NCBI GenBank assembly: GCA_044464485.1
Contig: JBIQLG010000002.1
Coordinates: forward strand, 62,001-126,000
Reading direction: 5' to 3'
Source of the DNA: Terrimesophilobacter sp044464485
Lineage (GTDB): Bacteria; Actinomycetota; Actinomycetes; Actinomycetales; Microbacteriaceae
DNA: 64,000 bases
The position numbers and the translations under genes are program-made. The notes under the pieces are model-generated. The model saw nothing but the letters and a program-made list of their open reading frames with translations. It was not told the DNA's origin and made no database searches. Position 1 is the stretch's first letter. Each line of letters opens with the position of its first letter. Below are positions 52,975 through 59,319 of the stretch, piece by piece.

Positions 52975-53311
52975 CGCTCTCCCCAGTCCCACGCTCCCCG
53001 GCTTCGATCACGGCTTTCAGAGCGGCCAACCTGGTTGGCCAAAATTCGTCCAGATAAGACCGTACGGCCGCCATGCCATCCGGGTTCACCGCGAACAAAT
53101 GCCGCGTGCCCTCCCGTGTTCCGACGGCCAGCCCCGCTTTCCTCAGAACCCCAAGGTGGTGGGATGTCGTCTGCTGTGACAGTCCAACGTGCTCCGCGAT
53201 GGAACCGACGGACTTCGGCTGGGCGCTGATGGCCCGCAGGATGGCTCGCCGATTTTCGTCCGCGAGACCGCGAAGCGCCAGATCCAGTTGTGCAGCTGCC
53301 GCAGGGCTCAC
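52961..53311 (-). CDS. ArsR-type winged-helix regulator
   Basis: This 116-residue DNA-binding repressor has the ArsR winged helix: LALRGLADENRRAILRAISAQPKSVGSIAEHVGLSQQTTSHHLGVLRKAGLAVGTREGTRHLFAV. It lacks the metal-binding ELCVCDL motif of ArsR/SmtB, so it probably responds to another signal or through the paired SRPBCC protein. GTG 53311 has GAGGAG six bases upstream; longer upstream frames exist but without support. It overlaps the SRPBCC gene and likely represses this pair. Confidence 0.82.
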   Translation of the reverse strand: MSPAAAAQLDLALRGLADENRRAILRAISAQPKSVGSIAEHVGLSQQTTSHHLGVLRKAGLAVGTREGTRHLFAVNPDGMAAVRSYLDEFWPTRLAALKAVIEAGERGTGESGARG

Positions 53312-53538
53312 GTCGCGCTCTCCTCGTGCATGCAGAGAACAGTAACACAAGCATTCATTTGTACTCACAGTTATGTGTGGAGCAGCAAAGCGTGAATCTT
53401 GAGGGCCGGCAGATCACGACCCCGCACTCCGCCGGGAGGTAGGGGTTATCGCGTGCCGGGCCCGACAGTGTCGGCAGCTTCGCAAATGAGGTCCCGAGTT
53501 GCGTCGACCGCAGAGCATCCGTTCGAGAGTTTCCTGGC

Positions 53539-54291
53539 TCAGCGGTTCAGCTGAAGGCGCGCCCAGCTCGCACAGGTGAGCCCGACGAAAGCGGCCGAGA
53601 ATGCGACGGTGAGGGCGAGTTGCATGGGGTTCGCTGCCGTGCCGTTGCTCATCGCCCACAGCGCGGGTGCGGCCAATGGCATCCACCCTCCCGCACCGGC
53701 AAGCACGCCCACTTGGGCCACGATAACGAGGGCGATCCCACCGCCGACCGCCGCGAGCAGGGACCGCGTGACGGTGGCGACCCAGGCGACCGGGATGGCG
53801 ACCGCCGCGGTGAGAATCGTGAGGGCGGCGTGCCGTCCGAGAGCCGCCCACACTTCCGCAGTCGGGGCGCCGTAGTTCAGCGCGAGTCCCAGCGCGAGGA
53901 TGCCGAGCGTGAGAAGGACGCTCACGACGATGGCCCACACCGCGTAGACGGCGAGCTTGGCGAGCGCGATTCGGGCGCGACTCACGGGCAGCGCGAAGAG
54001 GCCCGCGATGGTGCCGTCCGTGAACTCCCGGCCGAACATCCACGACAGCACGACACCGAAACCGAGGAGTGCGCCTGCCGACGTGATTTGCGCGGCACCG
54101 GCGAGCAGGCCGGCCCAGTCCAGTGTCGCGGCGACACCGACTTTGGCTGTCAGCTCGGGATTGCCGCTGGCCAGCGCCGCGGTGATCCCGCCGAGCAGCG
54201 CGAGCGTGCCGGCGACGAGTGCGAGAGAGCCGATCACGCCGACCGGGGATCGCACGAGCTTCTGCGCTTCCACTCGAATTGCCGCGTTCAT
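53539..54291 (-). CDS. ABC-2-type transporter permease
   Basis: This is a 250-residue membrane protein with about six helices, in the ABC-2 permease family. The N-terminal MNAAIRVEAQKLVRSPVGVIGSLALVAGTLALLGG and the stretch MFGREFTDGTIAGLFALPVSRARIALAKLAVY are characteristic. It overlaps the ATPase gene by four bases and so forms one exporter with it. The TetR regulator upstream completes the operon. The substrate is unknown; drug or lipid export is usual for the family. Confidence 0.88.
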   Translation of the reverse strand: MNAAIRVEAQKLVRSPVGVIGSLALVAGTLALLGGITAALASGNPELTAKVGVAATLDWAGLLAGAAQITSAGALLGFGVVLSWMFGREFTDGTIAGLFALPVSRARIALAKLAVYAVWAIVVSVLLTLGILALGLALNYGAPTAEVWAALGRHAALTILTAAVAIPVAWVATVTRSLLAAVGGGIALVIVAQVGVLAGAGGWMPLAAPALWAMSNGTAANPMQLALTVAFSAAFVGLTCASWARLQLNR

Positions 54292-55100
54292 CGCGGGGCC
54301 CCGAGTGTTTCGGAGCGGCGCTCGTCATCGTCGCGGATGCGTTCGAAGAACGCGCGCTCGAGGTCGGTGCCGGCCATTTCCAACTCGCCGATCAGTCGGC
54401 CCGCGTTCATGAGCAAAACCCGGTCAGCGATGCGTGCCACTTCGTCCAGGTGGTGGCTGCTTACGAGAATCGCGGCACCCTGCTTCGCGCGCTGGACAAG
54501 CTGGTCGCGGAGCAGGATGACGGAGGCAGGATCCAGCGCATTGCTCGGCTCATCCAGCACGATCAGCTGCGGATCATGCTGGAGCGCAGAGGCAAGTCCG
54601 ACGCGCTGCCGGTTTCCGAGCGACAGTCGGCGGAACCGGCGATCCGCAACCGGGGCAAGTAGCCATGTCTCCACGGATTCGTCAACCACGGATTCGTCAA
54701 CCACTGAGCCGTCGATTGTGCGCTGACTGCCATGCCGGTTGCTCACGAAGCCGCTGTCCCGGCCGCTGCCTCTCTGGCTGCGCCCACCGCCGCGAAGCCG
54801 GCTCGCGATGCGCAGATTCTCCCGCACGGTCAACTCGGGGTAGGCGAGCGGAACTTCGATCAACGCGCCCACTTTCGCCCACAACGCGCGCGGCACGGCA
54901 TCCAGTTGCTGACCGAATATTCGCACGAACCCCTGGTGCGGACGGATCATGCCCAGAGCCAGGCGCATGAGCGTTGTTTTGCCCGTACCGTTCAATCCGA
55001 CGAGCGCGACGATTTCGCCGGGCGCAACCTCGAAGGTCAAATTGTGCACTCCTGCGCCACCGCGGAATGCCAAGCTCACGTTTTCGAAGGCCAGCATCAT
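54288..55100 (-). CDS. ABC transporter ATP-binding protein
   Basis: This is the ATPase of the exporter, with 270 residues. It has the Walker A GLNGTGKTTLM, the signature in LSLGNRQRVGLASAL, the Walker B LIVLDEPSNALD and the switch histidine in LVSSHHLDEV. The signature reads L-S-L-G-N instead of LSGGQ, as in several ABC-2 ATPases. The segment between the Q-loop and signature carries an extra loop made partly of a duplicated VVDES (15-bp tandem repeat). ATG 55100 overlaps the tetR stop (ATGA). Confidence 0.88.
   Translation of the reverse strand: MMLAFENVSLAFRGGAGVHNLTFEVAPGEIVALVGLNGTGKTTLMRLALGMIRPHQGFVRIFGQQLDAVPRALWAKVGALIEVPLAYPELTVRENLRIASRLRGGGRSQRGSGRDSGFVSNRHGSQRTIDGSVVDESVVDESVETWLLAPVADRRFRRLSLGNRQRVGLASALQHDPQLIVLDEPSNALDPASVILLRDQLVQRAKQGAAILVSSHHLDEVARIADRVLLMNAGRLIGELEMAGTDLERAFFERIRDDDERRSETLGAPR
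54671..54700 (-). repeat. 15-bp tandem duplication in the ABC ATPase gene
   Basis: Two identical copies of CCACGGATTCGTCAA (plus-strand reading) are adjacent, encoding VVDES twice in the loop between the Q-loop and the signature motif. Confidence 0.9.
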
Positions 55101-55642
55101 GCACCGCCCAGCATGTCGAGAGCGCTGTCGAGCGCATCCGGGAGGGAGACGTGTTCGTGTCGTGCCCACTCCGCGAGCGCGACGCCGAGCCCGGAGATCA
55201 TAGCTGTCGCCGCGATTCGTGCGTCGACGGTGTCGACACCGCGCTCTTCCAGCGCCGCGACGACAGCGGCAATCGTGTCTGTGCTGTTGCGTTCAAACGC
55301 TCCCTGAAGGGTCCCCGCCTCGACGACTATCCTGAGGCGCCGCCGCAGTGCAACCATACTGTGCGGATCGATTTCTCCCAGGGTTTGCCGGATGCCGCCC
55401 GCGAGAGCGCGCATTGCACCCTCGTTTTCTGGGCGTGCCAGCACGGCATCCGCGATCAACGGATCGAAGGGGTCGGTCAGCAACAGTGCTTCCTTCGTCG
55501 GAAAGTGTCGGAACAACGTCATTTCGCTCACCCCGGCACGTCGCGCGATCTGGGCGGTGCCGGTCGCGTCGTAGCCGTGCTCCTCGAAAAGCTCCAGCGC
55601 AGCCAGCAGCAAGGCCTCGTGCGTGCGGTCCCAGCGACTCAT
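55097..55642 (-). CDS. TetR-family repressor of the ABC exporter operon
   Basis: This 181-residue repressor starts MSRWDRTHEALLLAALELFEEHGYDATGTAQIARRAGVSEMTLFRHFPTKEALLL, a textbook TetR HTH with LFRHF in the recognition-helix region. The C-terminal part is ligand-binding. A perfect 19-bp palindrome ends six bases upstream of its start codon and is probably its own operator. It forms an operon with the ATPase and permease genes, with four-base overlaps. Longer in-frame starts upstream run through the palindrome and are less likely. Confidence 0.88.
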   Translation of the reverse strand: MSRWDRTHEALLLAALELFEEHGYDATGTAQIARRAGVSEMTLFRHFPTKEALLLTDPFDPLIADAVLARPENEGAMRALAGGIRQTLGEIDPHSMVALRRRLRIVVEAGTLQGAFERNSTDTIAAVVAALEERGVDTVDARIAATAMISGLGVALAEWARHEHVSLPDALDSALDMLGGA

Positions 55643-55648
55643 GTTGAC

Positions 55649-55667
55649 TATGTTAGTGACTAACATA
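55649..55667. promoter_or_regulatory. Perfect palindrome, probable TetR operator
   Basis: TATGTTAGTGACTAACATA has eight-base arms (TATGTTAG/CTAACATA) around TGA without mismatch. It lies between the tetR start codon (55642, minus) and the plus-strand VOC gene (55740), where binding would block transcription of the TetR-ABC operon. Confidence 0.75.
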
Positions 55668-55739
55668 ACCAGATGCGAGACGAACCCTCGTCGAGTTGCA
55701 TCCCTTCGAAAGCTTGCGGCCCGGTGCCACACTTAAGCG

Positions 55740-56090
55740 ATGAAAGCGTTTGAGGCCATCACCAACCTGCACACCGACGACGTTGAACGGGCGAGAGAGT
55801 TCTTTGCATTCCTCGGCTTCACCGAAGAGACGATGAACCAGGGATGGGTGGCACGGTTCAGCTCGCCCGACTCGGATGCCTGCGTCCAGGTCGTGACCCG
55901 GGATGCGTCGGCGCCGGAAGACTCCGCAATGACGATCAAAGTGGATGATGTGGACGCTGCCTACGTGGAAGCCCAACGGCGCGGCTACGAGATTGTGCAC
56001 CCGCTCACGGACGAGCCGTGGGGTATCCGCCGCTTCTTCGTTCGAAGCCCCGACGGACACGTGATCAATGTCGCGCAGCATCACTCATGA
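55740..56090 (+). CDS. VOC-family (glyoxalase/bleomycin-resistance-like) protein
   Basis: This is a 116-residue single-chain VOC protein: MKAFEAITNLHTDDVERAREFFAFLGF, VDDVDAAYVEAQRRGYEIVHPLTDEPWGIRRFFVRSPDGHVINVAQHH. The pattern is that of bleomycin-resistance and lactoylglutathione-lyase-like proteins. The first metal ligand H (NLHTDD) is kept, but the last E is replaced (HVINVAQ), so enzyme activity is uncertain. It is divergent from tetR, so the shared operator may also affect it. Confidence 0.78.
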   Translation: MKAFEAITNLHTDDVERAREFFAFLGFTEETMNQGWVARFSSPDSDACVQVVTRDASAPEDSAMTIKVDDVDAAYVEAQRRGYEIVHPLTDEPWGIRRFFVRSPDGHVINVAQHHS

Positions 56091-56183
56091 CGAAAAGCAG
56101 CACCGAGCTCGTCCAGAAATAACCGCAACGCGAGGGCGACACCCCGCTTGATCGCGAGAGTACTTGTTGTGAATAATGCTGGA

Positions 56184-56390
56184 ATGCGACTCCTCCTTGA
56201 CCTTGATCTTGACAAGCTGCCGAACGACCAGCGCTCGGAGGCCGCCCGAATTCTCCGGTACTGGGCGGGTGCGTTACCTCAGATGGATATGACACAAACT
56301 GCCGAGCACCCGCTCATGGACTCTGATTACCAGAGCGTTGGCACGTTGCAGCTGCTGGATGCGCTGAGCACGTCAAGTCCGCCCAGCTAA
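56184..56390 (+). CDS. Small hypothetical protein
   Basis: This is a 68-residue open frame beginning MRLLLDLDLDKLPNDQRSEAARILRYWAGALPQMDMTQ. The amphipathic helical pattern and codon use look like a real gene, but no family is recognised. A GTG at 56169 with GAGAG upstream is an alternative start; the chosen ATG has a poor ribosome site. It ends about 80 bases before the convergent GNAT gene. Confidence 0.6.
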   Translation: MRLLLDLDLDKLPNDQRSEAARILRYWAGALPQMDMTQTAEHPLMDSDYQSVGTLQLLDALSTSSPPS

Positions 56391-56472
56391 AGGAGCGCGG
56401 GACGGGGCCGTCGAGATTCACGGCATCGGATCGACGTGCGGATGCCAAGGGTTGGGTTCGTACGCGATGATT

Positions 56473-56988
56473 TCAGCGCACCATCCGACGTTCGATGAGG
56501 TGGGGGTCGGCCGGGTCAATGTACTCGATACCGTCGAAGTCGAATCCGTTTCGCCTGTAGAAGGCAATCGCACGATCGTTCCCCCGAAGGACCCACAGCT
56601 GCGCCGGACCCTGGCCCAGGACGGCATCGAGAAGCGACTGGCCCGCGCCGACACCGTGCGAAGCGGCCAATACGTATATCGAGAAGAGCGTGGTGGGCCG
56701 CACTACTGGGAAGCCGTGTTCGGCATCGGGACCCACGGACGCGCCCGCGTTGGCGAAACCCACGACTGCTGCGTCCTGCACCGCGACGAACATCCGGCCA
56801 GGACGAGGGTTCATCGCCAAGTACCGAGCCCAGAACGCCGCCCGCCGCGCGAATGCTTCCTCCGAAAAGTACCGTTCGTTCAGCACGCCCGAATATGTCT
56901 CGCGCCAGCAGTCCACGTGGACCCGCGCGATACGGTCGGCGTCCGAGGCCTCCGCCTCGCGGACAGTCAACGCCTCACCTTTAGCCAC
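56473..56988 (-). CDS. GNAT-family N-acetyltransferase
   Basis: This 171-residue acetyltransferase has the GNAT fold. The acetyl-CoA-binding loop is the V-x-x-x-x-x-G-x-G-x-x type near LAASHGVGAGQSLLD, and AQLWVLRGNDRAIAFYRRNGFDFDG is the conserved motif B region. The N-terminal VREAEASDADRIARVHVDCWRETYSGVL is typical for RimI- and PhnO-like enzymes. The start is GTG 56988; the in-frame TTG six codons later is possible. The substrate is unknown. Confidence 0.82.
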   Translation of the reverse strand: MAKGEALTVREAEASDADRIARVHVDCWRETYSGVLNERYFSEEAFARRAAFWARYLAMNPRPGRMFVAVQDAAVVGFANAGASVGPDAEHGFPVVRPTTLFSIYVLAASHGVGAGQSLLDAVLGQGPAQLWVLRGNDRAIAFYRRNGFDFDGIEYIDPADPHLIERRMVR

Positions 56989-57171
56989 AGGTCGATTTTA
57001 GGCCGCTGCAACGAACTCCCACCGAGTGGCGTTCGAAACCGTTTTCATGTGATCGGACCTGATGCAAGTGTTCTGGGACGATGCCGGGAACAATTACCCT
57101 CAACGGTCCGCTCGAGAACTCGAGGGGGAGCAAGAGCAACACGGTAAAGCACGGGCTGCGGGAAACCTCTG

Positions 57172-57750
57172 CTAGGAATCGCCATCGGATCTTTCACCGG
57201 CCGGCCATACATTTTCGTCAAGGAAGCGCTCGGCACCTGTGGCAAGTGCAGAGATATTCTGAACCGATTTGGCGAGCGGGCCGGGAACGAATAACCCGTG
57301 GTCGGCATCCGGCAGCTCCAGCACATGGGGTGTCAGAGCACGAGCTGCCGCACCATCCCAGACCGGATCTGCCGTCCCACCGACGAGAAGGAATGGCGCG
57401 GTGCTGCGGCGAAGCGCATCAAGCACGGAGGTGTTCGAAAGAAGGGGGGTCACCCAGATCGCCGGGAGAGCTGACCGCGCCGCGGCCGCAGCAGCGTGGG
57501 TACCCAACGATTTCCCGATCACCACCGTCGACTCGGGGTCGAGGTCGGCAAATACCGTTTCGATCTGTGCGGCCACCCACGCGGGAACTTTCGAACTGTC
57601 AAGCCCATCAACGGCTTCCACGTCGCCCCACTCGACCGCCGTCGGTTCTGCTCCGCGTCGAATAGCGGCAAAGGTCGGAAACAGCAACTGAGGCGCGAAA
57701 GGTCCCATATTCCGCCCGGGAACCACGATTACACGACGCGAAGAAGACAC
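57172..57750 (-). CDS. Small alpha/beta-hydrolase-like protein
   Basis: This 192-residue protein has the alpha/beta-hydrolase outline: a first strand RRVIVVPGRNMGP, the nucleophile elbow VVIGKSLGTHAAA (G-x-S-x-G), PFLLVGGTADPVWDG with the acid and LELPDADHGLFVPG with the histidine. It resembles the short KANL3/Tex30 type or dienelactone-hydrolase relatives. GTG 57750 is the first good start. Its substrate is unknown. It is divergent from arr, 250 bases away. Confidence 0.8.
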   Translation of the reverse strand: MSSSRRVIVVPGRNMGPFAPQLLFPTFAAIRRGAEPTAVEWGDVEAVDGLDSSKVPAWVAAQIETVFADLDPESTVVIGKSLGTHAAAAAARSALPAIWVTPLLSNTSVLDALRRSTAPFLLVGGTADPVWDGAAARALTPHVLELPDADHGLFVPGPLAKSVQNISALATGAERFLDENVWPAGERSDGDS

Positions 57751-57930
57751 CTCATGATTGTCACGCGATTCTGCCCGCGGGGCAATCAAGCGGCACGCCC
57801 GGCAGGCAACCCAGCAAACTCGCCGAACTGTGCCTCGACCTCTGCGTCCACTCAATCCTGTGCAACTTACGGATGCCAAGAGTCGAGGCAGGCAACACGA
57901 TCCTGTCACTCTCAGTGTAAACCGCGGAGA

Positions 57931-57966
57931 GGGGCTTGCCGCAAGGCCCCCGCGGGCTGGCATAAT
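57931..57966 (+). promoter_or_regulatory. Rifamycin-associated-element-like hairpin and promoter upstream of arr
   Basis: GGGGCTTGCCGCAAGGCCCC (57931-57950) is an imperfect inverted repeat, nested in outer CCGCG/CGCGG arms. It resembles the rifamycin-associated element (RAE) that I recall upstream of rif-inactivation genes in actinobacteria. A -10-like CATAAT follows at 57961-57966. The arr start codon is at 58001. Matching was by memory of the element, so exact consensus agreement needs checking. Confidence 0.72.
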
Positions 57967-58000
57967 CGCGAATCCACGTATACACATGGAAGGAGTTGAC

Positions 58001-58423
58001 GTGTCCAGACCGCTCGATGAGGGGCCATTTTTCCATGGCACGGTGGCCAACCTGAAGGTGGGCGATTTGCTCACGGCGGGCCGCGCATCGAATTACCGCC
58101 CCGAGATCGTGATGAATCACATCTACTTCACGGCCGTTATCGACGGAGCCGGCCTCGCCGCAGAACTCGCCGCGGAACTCGCAGAGCCCGATGCGACCCC
58201 ACGAGTGTATGAGGTCGAGCCCACCGGAGAGTTCGAGAACGACCCGAACGTGACCGATAAGAAGTTCCCTGGCAACCCCACCCGGTCCTACCGCAGCCGC
58301 TTCCCGCTGCGGATAGTCAGCGAGGTCTCCAACTGGGCCAGGCTGACACCCGAACAACTTCAGATATGGCGGGACCGGTTATCGGCACTTCTTGCGGACG
58401 AGCGAGCCGAAATCATTAACTGA
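58001..58423 (+). CDS. arr: Rifampin ADP-ribosyltransferase
   Basis: Arr transfers ADP-ribose from NAD+ to the C23 hydroxyl of rifamycins and so inactivates them. The 140 residues match the family closely: PFFHGTVANLKVGDLLTAG, RASNYRPEIVMNHIYFTA, VYEVEPTGEFENDPNVTDKKFPGNPTRSYRSRFPLRIV. The GTG 58001 start has GGAAGGAG upstream and gives the usual length; ATG 57986 lacks a ribosome site. The gene is chromosomal in setting, not within a visible mobile element. Confidence 0.95.
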   Translation: MSRPLDEGPFFHGTVANLKVGDLLTAGRASNYRPEIVMNHIYFTAVIDGAGLAAELAAELAEPDATPRVYEVEPTGEFENDPNVTDKKFPGNPTRSYRSRFPLRIVSEVSNWARLTPEQLQIWRDRLSALLADERAEIIN

Positions 58424-58429
58424 GCCTTC

Positions 58430-59138
58430 GCATGGCGACATTCGCGTCATCGCATGCGTCAGTGACGGCGACTCGAAAAAGCGCGCCATCCGCGAGGTCC
58501 TCCGCGCCCGATGCGAAGATTGCACCCGATTAGCCGAGCCATCACAGGCAGACGCCACGGAAGACCCGATAGTCGCCGTAGCGGGCCGGGTCGAGCAGAT
58601 CCCAGCACCACTCCCACACATTCCCGAGAGTGTCGTGCGGCCCGAAGCCGTTGGGCTGCTTCACCCCCACTTCTTGCGGAGATTCCACCCCGTCACCCGC
58701 TGTCCAGGCGATGAGCCCCAGAGGCCCGTAGTGCGGCCCCTCGATGCCCGCGCGGCACGCATACTCCCACTCAGCCTCGGTGGGTAGCCGGTACCCGGAG
58801 GCATCCGTGTTCCAGATCACCTCGACCGCTTCCACACTGTATGCAGGTGCAAGCCCCTCGGCCGCTGACGCTGCATTACAGAACCGGATGGCATCCAGCC
58901 AACTAATTTCGACCACCGGCGATCGCGCCCCTGACCCGCCGCCGCCCATCACCTGCGCGCGCTGAGCCTCAGTAACCGGGACGACCCCAATCTCGAAAGG
59001 CTCTAGTTGCACACTCCGTCGGAGGCGGCGGCGCGCGTCGTGCAACTTGACCTTTCCGGCAGGCAGCGGACGAAGATCGAAGATGGGCGTTTCATAATGC
59101 TGCCATGCACTGAGTTGTTGGCACGGTGTCGGAAACAC
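58430..59138 (-). pseudogene. Formylglycine-generating-enzyme (SUMF1)-like gene, frameshifted at the 3' end
   Basis: The main open part (58542-59138) encodes a FGE-sulfatase-like domain: LEPFEIGVVPVTEAQ, VVEISWLDAIRFCNAAS, GYRLPTEAEWEYACRAG and NGFGPHDTLGNVWEWCWD. In complete relatives the domain continues after YRVFRGGSW to a final GFR motif. Here the frame stops after YRVFRGVCL, and the sequence resumes in another frame (CDGSANRVQSSHRARR, then later DDANVAMRR). This looks like one or two frameshifts near 58560 and 58450. Sequencing error is the alternative. The domain lacks the active-site cysteines of true FGEs, so it may be an EgtB/PvdO-like relative. Confidence 0.65.
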
Positions 59139-59319
59139 TCAAAGATTCAGTACTCAATTCACTCTCCTCGTGAATGAGCACAACCAACCTCAATTAGCCG
59201 CGGCAAGTCATTAGCAATTCCCCACATGTAGTGATTGAATATGCAGACGACCGCAAGATCTAGCGGGTCGAGTGGGCGGCGAAAAACCGCTTGTTTGTGG
59301 ACGACGGGGAGCAAAAACG

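Noticed and set aside
58379..58621. An 80-codon minus-strand frame with GSANRVQSSHRARR
   Set aside because: It is treated as the frameshifted 3' part of the formylglycine-generating-enzyme-like gene, not as a separate gene.
59139..59319. A cobalamin riboswitch or NrdR boxes ahead of nrdJ
   Set aside because: No B12-box core (GCTGACCCGCAAC) and no NrdR-type repeat could be found in this leader.
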